Shown here: positions 14,201 through 22,078 of the stretch, piece by piece | How positions within the stretch are numbered: position 1 is the stretch's first letter | Layout: each line of letters starts with the position of its first letter | Source of the DNA: a virus | Length of the DNA: 29,196 nucleotides | Reading direction: 5' to 3' (one strand) | Virus record (IMG/VR): IMGVR_UViG_3300006735_000153 | Coordinates: 1-29,196 of that record | The notes under the pieces: generated by a model | Seen by the model: only the letters and a program-made list of their open reading frames with translations | The model's database searches: none | Told to the model about the DNA's origin: nothing | Translations under genes and position numbers: made by a program

Positions 14201-15237
14201 CTGGATCATATAATGATCTAAGCAACAAACCTACTTTGTTCTCTGGATCTTATAATGATCTAACTAATCAACCTACAATACCAGCAGCACAAGTAAATTC
14301 TGACTGGAATTCTGTTACAGGATTATCAGAGATACTTAATAAACCAACATTATTTTCTGGAAGTTACACTGATCTAACTAACAAACCTACAATATTCTCT
14401 GGAAGTTACACTGATCTAACTAATAAACCTACAATATTCTCTGGAAGTTACACTGATCTAACTAATAAACCTACAATACCAGCAGCACAAGTTCAATCTG
14501 ATTGGAATGCATCTACTGGTCTAGGTGAGATTCTAAACAAACCAACTGTACCATCTAATATTGGTGACCTTTCTAATGTTTCCAACGCAACTCCAAATGC
14601 TAATGAAGTATTAACATGGAGTGGATCACAATGGGCTGCAGCAGCAGCATCAGGTGGTAGTAGTAGTGGATTAGAATTTGTGAATGAACAAAGACTACTA
14701 GCAAGCAGTACTGCTTCCTACATTGAATTTGACGATTCAATTTTAGAGGATAATAAAGATTATTTTATACATGGTCATTTTAAGTACGGTACTGGTTCTG
14801 GTCCACAACTTAGGATTGATACAGAAGTATATGAACTTAATAATCAAACAACATACACCTATGGTTCAACAAGTTATGCTCGTATGTTTACAAAGTCTTA
14901 TGGTAATACAGGCAATAGCAATCAAAGCACTAGTTATTGGTATGTTTATGATGGTGGATACAATACACAGCAACTTTATTTTAATGCTTGGTTTTCTACA
15001 CTGAACAGACCAAGACTGATGTGGTTTTCAAATGGAATAGACGAGCCAAGGCATATGGTTTCAGCAAATGGATCATGGGAACATATCGGTGGAGCTTCTG
15101 ATCCTTATCCTGGATTTGATTACGCAGCCAGTTCTAGAATAAAAAAAATTAGATTTGGTACTACTAATGGTTACGGATTTGTAGCTCCTTCACATGTCCG
15201 TTTATACAAATATATACATGGAGGATTCTTTAGTTAA
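11242..15237 (+). CDS. Very large tail-fibre / virion structural protein, 1331 residues
   Basis: This is a paralogue of the 7073 gene: MSRIRVDQLVNQ at the N-terminus, followed by a Thr/Asn/Gly-rich beta shaft with GGTGQTT near residue 329. Three copies of a 'DGQVLKWS...W.PGTD' type module lie near residues 650-680 and 780-815, each followed by a DLSV segment. An 'APSTPSNGDLWFKSDEA' module lies near residues 895-935. Eight copies of a 14-residue repeat of the type FSGSYNDLTNKPTI occur between about 850 and 1080. The last 190 residues, from LEFVNEQRLLASS, form a Tyr/Ser/Asn-rich, probably jelly-roll or lectin-like tip ending VRLYKYIHGGFFS. This modular plan is typical of cyanophage adhesins or decoration fibres. 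Receptor and location are unknown. A weak GGAG lies about 20 bases before the ATG. Confidence 0.83.
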   Translation: MSRIRVDQLVNQNSSGPTLAVEGLKIPSTKNLEVDGSIVLGGNTGLTGQVISRTTNGLQWASVPLTDNNTTYQVTARDGAVNAVTDKVIKLLANGGTDSEVALVAGTNVNLTRDGDRITINSSFTNTNTVTRVGANGANYTDGDVSIVGTGSAAVTQSGRTITINTTDTNTTYSGINGVTVDSQNRIQIGQPVGTGDPVQFAQITVTGNLVVQGTTTYNNVQTISSVDKFIKLNDVLLPTDSAATGGGVILRGDTDHSILWSNTFDRWDTTENFNLANTKEYQINGSSVLSQTTLGPNVVSSSLTSVGILSTGVWNAGTIGIAYGGTGQTTTNASFNALAPEQAANSGKYLTTDGNNTSWAAIPALYTGWTLTDGVSNSHISSASLVEFRGTGATTVLLDNTNKRITVDSTNTQYSYGVFNGSIPTENVIRLTDSANNLQDVTIAAGTGVTVTRTDNKLTLSVAQDLSSSASPTFAALTVTGTLNAGTYEGSAAGMSGLTGAASGTYGSSNLIPIITVDGTGRVTSISTSPNTGASAGTPAAGGSTYHVQYNSSGGLAGSSKFTFEPGAGNLELTGSFTATSVTSNVLLGADVVASNYLKLPNKTPSERDNLVVQNGTIVYNNSTKTVDMYRDGTWSIVGPATLGLNKIGELQDVSAAVPVTGQVLKWNGSAWSPASDLSGSGGGGISLSDLSVFTLNAGTPNLSYDNTSGVFAYTPPDLSSYLTSFTETDPVFAASAAGGITSGNITNWNAAYQWGDHSGQGYLTTLSASSIADLLNVSNQAPSDGQVLKWSQAQGKWAPGTDNVGTSSSGIQLGDLSVSTGAASGGGSLTYDNTNGTFAFVPASVFSGSWNDLTDTPSLFDGNYNSLTNRPTLFSGSYNDLTDKPTIGATVSVSDSAPSTPSNGDLWFKSDEAKLKVRYEDGSSNQWVDALPSGLSAATTDDLSEGSSNLYHTTNRARASISAGGDLTYNSSTGVMSVTLPTVFSGSYNDLSNKPTLFSGSYNDLTNQPTIPAAQVNSDWNSVTGLSEILNKPTLFSGSYTDLTNKPTIFSGSYTDLTNKPTIFSGSYTDLTNKPTIPAAQVQSDWNASTGLGEILNKPTVPSNIGDLSNVSNATPNANEVLTWSGSQWAAAAASGGSSSGLEFVNEQRLLASSTASYIEFDDSILEDNKDYFIHGHFKYGTGSGPQLRIDTEVYELNNQTTYTYGSTSYARMFTKSYGNTGNSNQSTSYWYVYDGGYNTQQLYFNAWFSTLNRPRLMWFSNGIDEPRHMVSANGSWEHIGGASDPYPGFDYAASSRIKKIRFGTTNGYGFVAPSHVRLYKYIHGGFFS
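14353..14478 (+). repeat. Three tandem 42-bp repeats encoding FSGSYTDLTNKPTI
   Basis: The units are at 14353-14394, 14395-14436 and 14437-14478. Units 2 and 3 are identical, and unit 1 differs from them at two silent positions. The unit is in frame (14 codons). Older diverged copies lie at about 13786-13911 and 14194-14280. The near-identity points to recent expansion by slippage or unequal recombination. Confidence 0.95.
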
Positions 15238-15238
15238 A

Positions 15239-15553
15239 ATGAGTGAACTAGTAAATGGTGAACCTACCACCAACTGTAAATTAGTAAATGGTAAACTTGT
15301 CGCATTAACTGCTGAAGAAATAGCAGAAGTAGAAGCTGCACTATCTGCTGCACCTTCTGAAATAGAAATTAAATGGCGATTAATCAGGACTCAAAGAGAT
15401 GAGTTGTTAAATAAAACAGATTGGATAGTAACAAAAGCACTTGAGACAGGAGTTTCTGTAACTGATGCTTGGAAAAATTATCGTCAAGCATTGCGAGATG
15501 TTCCTACACAATCAGATGTAGATAATATTAATTGGCCAACAGAACCTAGTTAA
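15239..15553 (+). CDS. Phage tail assembly chaperone-like protein
   Basis: The product has 104 residues from ATG 15239, which has a GGAGG at 15221-15225 and starts MSELVNGEP. Longer in-frame starts inside the fibre gene are less likely. The C-terminal half matches the tail assembly chaperone family (PF16778-like): IKWRLIRTQRDELLNKTDW, then DAWKNYRQALRDVP and INWPTEP at the end. Such proteins are usually encoded next to tail-fibre genes and help fibre folding or attachment without being major virion parts. The gene sits between the 1331-residue fibre gene and the 1249-residue structural gene, with one and five bases between, so it is in the same operon. Confidence 0.8.
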   Translation: MSELVNGEPTTNCKLVNGKLVALTAEEIAEVEAALSAAPSEIEIKWRLIRTQRDELLNKTDWIVTKALETGVSVTDAWKNYRQALRDVPTQSDVDNINWPTEPS

Positions 15554-15558
15554 ATAAC

Positions 15559-18500
15559 ATGGCAATAAATTTTCCCGATAGTCCTAGTTTAAATGAAGTG
15601 TTTTCATCTGGTGGTAACACATGGAAATGGGATGGAACATCTTGGGTATCTGGTACTACAATTACAGGTATAGCAAATGTTGTAGAAGATACAACACCAC
15701 AGTTAGGTGGTAACTTAGATCTTGCTGGTAATAATATAACTGGTACAGGTGCTATTGATGTTGTTGGTAATGTTAAAGGAACTTCTATCACTAGTGGTGC
15801 TGTAACATATACAGGACTTGATGGGAATGCTGGACAAGTCCTTACCACAAATGGATCGGGTAATGCTACATGGACAACTGTAAGTTCTGGATCCACGACA
15901 GGTACACTTAATGATGTTACAACTAATGGTTCTACTACTGCTAATACAATTACAGTTGGTGGTTTAGATCTTGCTGCTTCTAACCATAAGATTAGAATAG
16001 GTGCTTCTAACACATTCCAGATTTATAATGATGGAACAAGTGATAGGATTGATACTAGTGGTGCTGACCTAAAAATATCAACAACAAATACTGACCTGCT
16101 ATTAGAATCTACTGGTGGTACAGTTAAGATAAACGAGACAGCACAATTTAATAACACTAGTGCTGAATTATATTACAAATCTGGTAGTGCAGTTAAGAAA
16201 TTTGAAACTACATCTGGTGGAGCAACAGTAACAGGCACTCTTAATGCAACTGTTGGTTTACAAATAAATGGAACTGCTTTAAACATTGGTCACCTATCAA
16301 ATGTATCCTCTACTGCACCTAGCGATGGACAAGTTCTTAAATGGAGCAATGCGAATAGTGAATGGGAACCTGGTACTGATCTAGTAGGCAGTGGCGGTGG
16401 TGGTATAGCATTAACAGATCTATCTGTAACCACAGGAAATGCAACAGGTGGTGGATCATTAACTTATAACAATGCTAATGGAACATTTACTTTCCAACCA
16501 GCAGTAGTTGGTGAAACTGATACACTTGCATCTGTAACTGCTAGAGGTGCTACAACAACAACTGCTATTACTGTTGGTGGGTTAACATCTACAGATCATA
16601 TAGTTGCTGGTAATTCTAAAGAGATAAGGTTAGGTGATACTGCTACAGGTGATTTCGTTATCGTTCATGATGGATCAGCAAATGTACTTGGATCACCTGA
16701 AGGAGATAATTTACTCGTCAAGGGTGCTGCTGGTGCTAGTAGAGCAACCTTTAATTCTACATCAGTTGAGTTGTATCATTCGGGAACGAAGAAGGTAGAG
16801 ACTACTGCAACAGGAATTACAGTTAGTGGTCATGTAAGTGTTACTAGTGGTAGTTCTCCTCAATGGAATACAGCATATGGTTGGGGTGACCATTCAGTTG
16901 CTGGATATCTAACATCATTTACTGAAGCAGACACATTAAATACTGTTACTGGACGTGGATCTACAACTACTAATGCTATTACCGTTGGTGGTAATGGTAC
17001 TACAGGTGGTGTTAGTCTTTTGGATGGTAACATCGCAGTAAGAACAGGCACTGGGAACGTAGCATCTATTGACCTCTACTGTGAGGTTAGCAATGCACAC
17101 AAAATAAGTATTAAAGCAGCACCACATAGTAACTTTAGTGGTAATGTAAACTTCACATTACCAGGAAACAACGGTACTAATGGTTGGTTCTTAAAAACAG
17201 ATGGATCTGGTAATACAAGTTGGGCTGCACAAGCAACACCATCTACACCAAATCTTAATGCTGTTCTTACTGCTGGTAATACATCATCACAGTCAGCAAC
17301 CATTGGTGGTAATGGATCTACTGGTGGTATAACTCTTAGTGATGGTGTGGTTGCTATAAGAACTGGTACTGGAAACGTAGCAGCAATTGATTTATATTGT
17401 GAGGTTAATAACGCACACAAAGTAAGTATAAAAGCACCGTTACATGCTAATTACAGTGGTAACCCAACCTTTAGATTACCACCAACCAACGGTTCTGCTA
17501 ATCAAGTTCTTATCAGTGATGGATATGGTAATACATCTTGGTCAACTCTATCAGGAGGTGGAGGAGGTGGTAGTAGTGTTACGGTTAATGCTAACGCACC
17601 TGGTACACCTAGCAGTGGAGATCTCTGGTGGAACTCTAACGCTGGTCAGTTAAAGATATTCTATCAAGATACTGATAGTTCTCAGTGGGTTGATGCTGCT
17701 GGAGGTGCTGGAGGAGGAGCTGGTGGTGTAACAGTATATACTGGTGTAGCAAACTATCCTTCTGCTTCAACGGTGGAAGGACAACTAGCATATGCTGATG
17801 ATATTAATGCACTACACATTTCTGACGGTAGTAGTTGGATAAACAATAGAGTAGTTACTACAACCAATGCATCTTCTTCTGATTTTGATACACTACTGGG
17901 TAGTTACGAGAAGACATATACTCTCTCTGTAAATAATCATACTGCTGGTACTACTGCAGAAAATAATGCTAGAAAGATTATCAAGTTGGTTGATAATAGT
18001 GGTACAGATTCAGGTAAGTTTACTATCAATGCTGGTACTGGTTTAACAACAGCACTTACTACTGATACATGGAGTAATTCATCTTTAGATCTAGGTTTAG
18101 ATCTTCAGAATATTCACAACTACACTTTAAGTTCAGAAGTTAATGCTGGATCTAACTCTACTGATCTAAAGATACAAGATTCTATTAGATCTATTAGTAA
18201 CTCAATTAAATTTTCTGGTGCTGATGGTCTTAGTATTGAGAGAACAGATGCTAACACAATAACCTTTAGACAAGGTGGTAGTTCTGTGACTCAGTACACC
18301 GATGATATGGCTAAAGATGCTGCGTGGAATGCTATAAATGGTGGTACTCATACTGGTATAACATGGACATGGGATAGCACCAACAAACTTATTAGTGGTA
18401 CTGTTACTGGTGGTGGTGGAGGAGGAGGTGGATACACCTACACATTAACTGGTAGAAATACAACCAGTACAAATGCATTCCTTGATCTAACAGATAGTGC

Positions 18501-19308
18501 TACCCCAACTCCAAATGTTGATAGCATAGAGTTTACTGGTAGTGGTGGTACTGATGTTGCATGGGATAGTGCTAACAAGAAGATAACTATTAACAGTGAA
18601 GCATATACAGTAGGAGCTGATGCTACTGCTAGTGGTGGAGGAGGTTTATCATTAACTGGTAACACCTTTACATACACACCACCTGCACTAGGAAGTTTCT
18701 TAACATCTGTACCTCAAGCATCGGCAACAGTTCTTGGTGGTATTAAAGTAGGTTCTAACCTTACTATAGATGCTGCTACTGGTGTCCTTAGTGCTAATGC
18801 TGGAGCATATACATTACCTACTGCTGGTGTTACTGCTAGTGGAACTCTTGGTGGTGTTAAGGTTGATGGTTCTACTGTTACTATTGATGGTAATGGAGTC
18901 ATCAGTTCAACAGGTGGATCAACTGCTCCATCTATAGGTGATGTTAATGCTGTTTCAGCAAGCATTGATGATGATGCACGTGGTGACCTAACAATTGTAG
19001 GACATAAAGGTTATGTTCTTTACAAAGTTCATTCATCACACCAAGCATGGATAAGATTATATGTAGATGCTGCATCAAGAACAGCAGATGCAAGTAGAAG
19101 TGAGGGTGCTGATCCAGCACCAGGTAGCGGTGTGATAGCAGAGGTCAGAACTTCTGCAAATGATCAAGCAGTTCTTATAACACCTGGTGTTATGGGATTC
19201 AATAATGATGATCCAAGGACAGAAAACATATACGTTTCAATAAATAATAGAAGCGGTTCGTCTGCCACCATAACAGTGACCCTAACAGTTCTTAAAATCG
19301 GAGAGTAG
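15559..19308 (+). CDS. Large modular virion structural protein, 1249 residues, MAINFP-type N-terminus
   Basis: The N-terminus MAINFPDSPSLNEVF and WKWDGTSW defines a second anchor type shared with the genes at 22079, 24013 and 25149. Modules in order include a 'LSNVSSTAPSDGQVLKWS' module near residue 250, two tandem 83-residue modules around 'IDLYCEVSNAHKISIKA' (residues about 474-556 and 580-662), and a 'PGTPSSGDLWWNS' module near 680. Several glycine runs follow, then two 'LGGVKV...G.ISS' or 'LGGIKVGSNLTIDAATGVLSA' modules near 1055-1115. The last about 100 residues (GYVLYKVHSSHQAW, ASRTADASR, PGSGVIAEV) form a beta domain also found at the end of the 25149 product. It is likely a fibre or decoration protein. 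No clear ribosome binding site precedes the ATG; translation may be coupled to the gene ending 5 bases upstream. Confidence 0.83.
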   Translation: MAINFPDSPSLNEVFSSGGNTWKWDGTSWVSGTTITGIANVVEDTTPQLGGNLDLAGNNITGTGAIDVVGNVKGTSITSGAVTYTGLDGNAGQVLTTNGSGNATWTTVSSGSTTGTLNDVTTNGSTTANTITVGGLDLAASNHKIRIGASNTFQIYNDGTSDRIDTSGADLKISTTNTDLLLESTGGTVKINETAQFNNTSAELYYKSGSAVKKFETTSGGATVTGTLNATVGLQINGTALNIGHLSNVSSTAPSDGQVLKWSNANSEWEPGTDLVGSGGGGIALTDLSVTTGNATGGGSLTYNNANGTFTFQPAVVGETDTLASVTARGATTTTAITVGGLTSTDHIVAGNSKEIRLGDTATGDFVIVHDGSANVLGSPEGDNLLVKGAAGASRATFNSTSVELYHSGTKKVETTATGITVSGHVSVTSGSSPQWNTAYGWGDHSVAGYLTSFTEADTLNTVTGRGSTTTNAITVGGNGTTGGVSLLDGNIAVRTGTGNVASIDLYCEVSNAHKISIKAAPHSNFSGNVNFTLPGNNGTNGWFLKTDGSGNTSWAAQATPSTPNLNAVLTAGNTSSQSATIGGNGSTGGITLSDGVVAIRTGTGNVAAIDLYCEVNNAHKVSIKAPLHANYSGNPTFRLPPTNGSANQVLISDGYGNTSWSTLSGGGGGGSSVTVNANAPGTPSSGDLWWNSNAGQLKIFYQDTDSSQWVDAAGGAGGGAGGVTVYTGVANYPSASTVEGQLAYADDINALHISDGSSWINNRVVTTTNASSSDFDTLLGSYEKTYTLSVNNHTAGTTAENNARKIIKLVDNSGTDSGKFTINAGTGLTTALTTDTWSNSSLDLGLDLQNIHNYTLSSEVNAGSNSTDLKIQDSIRSISNSIKFSGADGLSIERTDANTITFRQGGSSVTQYTDDMAKDAAWNAINGGTHTGITWTWDSTNKLISGTVTGGGGGGGGYTYTLTGRNTTSTNAFLDLTDSATPTPNVDSIEFTGSGGTDVAWDSANKKITINSEAYTVGADATASGGGGLSLTGNTFTYTPPALGSFLTSVPQASATVLGGIKVGSNLTIDAATGVLSANAGAYTLPTAGVTASGTLGGVKVDGSTVTIDGNGVISSTGGSTAPSIGDVNAVSASIDDDARGDLTIVGHKGYVLYKVHSSHQAWIRLYVDAASRTADASRSEGADPAPGSGVIAEVRTSANDQAVLITPGVMGFNNDDPRTENIYVSINNRSGSSATITVTLTVLKIGE
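16978..17544 (+). repeat. Tandem 83-residue module duplication inside the 15559 gene
   Basis: Copy 1 is encoded at 16978-17226 and copy 2 at 17296-17544. About 53 of 83 residues are identical by eye. Conserved landmarks are RTGTGNVA, IDLYCEV, NAHK, SIKA and GNTSW. The 69 bases between them encode a short linker. Confidence 0.85.
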
Positions 19309-19312
19309 TACG

Positions 19313-21784
19313 ATGGCAGTAAATGCTGGTACAGTAAATGTAAACAACGATCAGACTGGATGGTCTAATGCAGATGTAATGACTGCATTGGAAACAGTCT
19401 TCAGTAATCTTGGTATGCATGGAGGAACAGCAAAGACTGGTGTTCCTATTTGTACTAAGTGGCCAGGTCAAACAGACTCTCAACCAGCACAACCATATTG
19501 TAATGGTTTCCAAGGTAGTAATAATCCAGCAACCACAGAATTTTCTCATGCTGGTAACAATCAATTAAGTTGGGATAATAACAGAGCAGAAAGAAATTTT
19601 GAAGTAACTGCTTATGGTGCTATTGCATATTATATGCAAGAGACGTGGCAACCTACTAGTATTAATGCTTCTACTGATACTCTAACTGTTCCTTATAATA
19701 ATGTACTAACAACAGGTACTGAACTTGTATTCATTCCTAGTGGTGGTACTTCTGATAATGCAATTGGTGGACTATCATTAAACCAAACTGTCTATGTTAT
19801 TCGTGTTAGTGATACCGAGATAAAGGTAGCAGCAAACTTAACTGATGCTGGTAATGGTCAAGCAATTACATTAACTGGTGCTCCTGTTTCTGGATGGTCA
19901 TCAACTACTAAATTTTTTAAACCACAAGCAGGTTCAAGTAATGTTACTATTGAAACCTATCAAGGAGATACTTTAACTTTTAACGTAGATGCTACTGGAT
20001 TAAACATATGTGATGGTAGTTCATACGTTGGTAATAAAGTTTTATCAAACGCCAATGGTACTGCTGGTACTTTAACAGAGAATCCTTACAATAGTAGTGG
20101 ATACATTACCAATGTTGGTACAACTTCATTCACTTTTGATACTCGTTACTGGATACAGTCGGAGGACAATTCTGATATAGAAAGTTATGATAAACCAGAC
20201 ACTTTTCATCAGGGTAATGTACGTCAAAATTTGCTTGGTTCTGATTGGACTGGTAGACAAGGTTTAATTTCTAATAGGGGTCCCAAAGTAATAGAGTATT
20301 GTTATGCTAGTGCTAACACATCTGCTATGAAAGGAACCATTGTACTTAAACCTAGGTATAGTGCTTATAATTATTGGGATTCTTATTGGAAGTACACTGT
20401 TCCAGGTACAGTAACTGGAGGTGGTGGTTCAGGTAAAGATTTAAAACTAAGAATTCACCGTTGGGATTCTCAATCTAGTTCTAGCTATAGAGGTTCTATT
20501 AGTCACATAGATATTGCTAATGTTACTGATGGTTGGACTGCTGGAGCAACATTTACTATTCCAGGTGCAAGTGTTGGTGCTGAATTTGAAACCACGCCAG
20601 CAGATTATAACATAGAATTCGGAACCAATACAGATGAAACTTCTACTGATGCTGGTGATGGTATCTGTAGTATAGTAACAACAAACTACGGTGCTGGTTC
20701 TACGTTCTTCCAGAAGAATGATAATGGTCATTACGCTGTCTTAAAGATGCGTCATGATAATTCTAAGAAATATAAAGATAGTTACTATACATTTTATATT
20801 GATAGAGCATCTAGCTATACGTATAGGATGTGTGTGAAGTCTGGTGCGTACTGGGAGACTATGAATTCTCTGGGAACTAATGCTAACCCACCAAACCAGT
20901 ATTTCAGCGATGAAAATAACAGAGGGTTCTATGGTTTCTTTGATGGTATCATGGGTAACAATGCTGGAGGTGATGGAACTATAGATCCAAATGATACCAA
21001 TTATAATTACAGACAATCATTCTGTACAACAAGTGTTCCTACAGATTATAAACTGAGAATTAAATATTGGAGAGCACAGTCACCACAAGATGATACGTTT
21101 GCTGTGATATCTTTTGTCCAAGTTATAGATGATAAGATTGAAACTTATTTTACATTCTCATTACCCACTGCTGGATTTGGAGTCACAAGTCCAGGTGTAG
21201 ATCTAGATCATTTATATCATGGTCACATCACAAGATACACTGCTTACACAAACAACTCAAGCAACCAAGCAAGATCTCTTGAAGTTGAGATGTCTGTCCC
21301 TAACTATCAGAGTGGTACTGCTCAACCATTAAATGAAGGAATTTCTTTCTATACTCGTACTGGTGATAGTTCTTATGGTTACCTAAGAAATGATGGTAGT
21401 AATCCTAGTTTCCAACTAAGTGATAGATGGGCTGCTAATATTAATACTCCTAACTATGAAAATGATCATGATGTAGTAACTTACTATAGGAATGCAGACT
21501 ATGATGGTATATCTGGAACACAAGATTATTATAGACCAATAAAGGGTATACCTCTTCTTAATTCCTTTGCACCTTGTCCATATTATATGCCTGATGATTT
21601 TGTAATGATACAAGTGGGAACTGCACCAGGTCTTACTCAGTTTAGGACAGGTGATACTATTACTGTTAGTGCAAGTGAAATTTATACGGTTATTGTAGCA
21701 AGTGTTGAACAGTCAGTAACAGGATTGGATGATGTATCTGGTGCATCTGCTATTGGTATATTATTCTGTGCGAGGACTACCTAA
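19313..21784 (+). CDS. Large hypothetical virion protein, 823 residues
   Basis: The start is ATG 19313, with GGAGAG about 13 bases upstream. The N-terminus MAVNAGTVNVNNDQTGW and DVMTALETVFSNLGMHGGTAK differs from both anchor types around it. The protein is beta-rich, low in Lys, and rich in Tyr, Asn, Ser and Thr, with few of the shuffled modules seen in its neighbours. The C-terminus (YYMPDDFVMIQVG, GDTITVSASEIYTVI, GILFCART) has the look of a phage virion domain. No signal peptide, membrane span or enzyme motif was seen. It lies in the fibre operon and its stop overlaps the next start (TAATG). It is probably a structural protein; I cannot say whether of tail, baseplate or capsid surface. Confidence 0.75.
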   Translation: MAVNAGTVNVNNDQTGWSNADVMTALETVFSNLGMHGGTAKTGVPICTKWPGQTDSQPAQPYCNGFQGSNNPATTEFSHAGNNQLSWDNNRAERNFEVTAYGAIAYYMQETWQPTSINASTDTLTVPYNNVLTTGTELVFIPSGGTSDNAIGGLSLNQTVYVIRVSDTEIKVAANLTDAGNGQAITLTGAPVSGWSSTTKFFKPQAGSSNVTIETYQGDTLTFNVDATGLNICDGSSYVGNKVLSNANGTAGTLTENPYNSSGYITNVGTTSFTFDTRYWIQSEDNSDIESYDKPDTFHQGNVRQNLLGSDWTGRQGLISNRGPKVIEYCYASANTSAMKGTIVLKPRYSAYNYWDSYWKYTVPGTVTGGGGSGKDLKLRIHRWDSQSSSSYRGSISHIDIANVTDGWTAGATFTIPGASVGAEFETTPADYNIEFGTNTDETSTDAGDGICSIVTTNYGAGSTFFQKNDNGHYAVLKMRHDNSKKYKDSYYTFYIDRASSYTYRMCVKSGAYWETMNSLGTNANPPNQYFSDENNRGFYGFFDGIMGNNAGGDGTIDPNDTNYNYRQSFCTTSVPTDYKLRIKYWRAQSPQDDTFAVISFVQVIDDKIETYFTFSLPTAGFGVTSPGVDLDHLYHGHITRYTAYTNNSSNQARSLEVEMSVPNYQSGTAQPLNEGISFYTRTGDSSYGYLRNDGSNPSFQLSDRWAANINTPNYENDHDVVTYYRNADYDGISGTQDYYRPIKGIPLLNSFAPCPYYMPDDFVMIQVGTAPGLTQFRTGDTITVSASEIYTVIVASVEQSVTGLDDVSGASAIGILFCARTT

Positions 21785-22059
21785 TGACTGTTCATTCTGG
21801 TACATATATTCCTAGTGATACTGCTGATACAATGAACACTCAATCTACTAGATTGAAACAAACTTCTGTTACTCAGTTAGCAATTAATATGTTTAGTTCT
21901 GCTACTCATGGTACTGGTTCGATTGTAAATCATGATTGGACTGATCTTAAATTCAATCAACCAACTGGGATTGAAGGTGGTAATGATGCACGTATTAAGA
22001 AAGGTATTGAAAGACCTGTTTATGGTCAGCAATATCCTCGTGGATACTACAATAAATAA
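21784..22059 (+). CDS. Small hypothetical structural-operon protein, 91 residues
   Basis: The start overlaps the preceding stop as TAATG, so the two are probably made together. The product (MTVHSGTYIPSDTADT at the N-terminus, YGQQYPRGYYNK at the end) is soluble, rich in Thr/Asn/Gln, and has no recognisable domain. A candidate late promoter overlaps its last codons. It is possibly a partner or accessory domain of the 823-residue protein. Confidence 0.7.
   Translation: MTVHSGTYIPSDTADTMNTQSTRLKQTSVTQLAINMFSSATHGTGSIVNHDWTDLKFNQPTGIEGGNDARIKKGIERPVYGQQYPRGYYNK
22052..22058 (+). promoter_or_regulatory. Candidate late promoter (ATAAATA)
   Basis: ATAAATA overlaps the stop of the 91-residue gene and ends 20 bases before the ATG at 22079, the same spacing as before talC and close to the 28973 copy. 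A GGGG at 22065-22068 could serve as ribosome binding site for the downstream gene. Confidence 0.42.
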
Positions 22060-22078
22060 CCCAAGGGGTCAGGTATAA

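Noticed and set aside
15550-15556. TTAAATA motif immediately before the 15559 gene
   Set aside because: It ends only 2 bases before the ATG, too close to act as a late promoter for that gene.
22060-22070. Possible terminator hairpin ACCC-AAG-GGGT after the 91-residue gene
   Set aside because: The stem is only four base pairs with no T run; the GGGG more likely serves as ribosome binding site.
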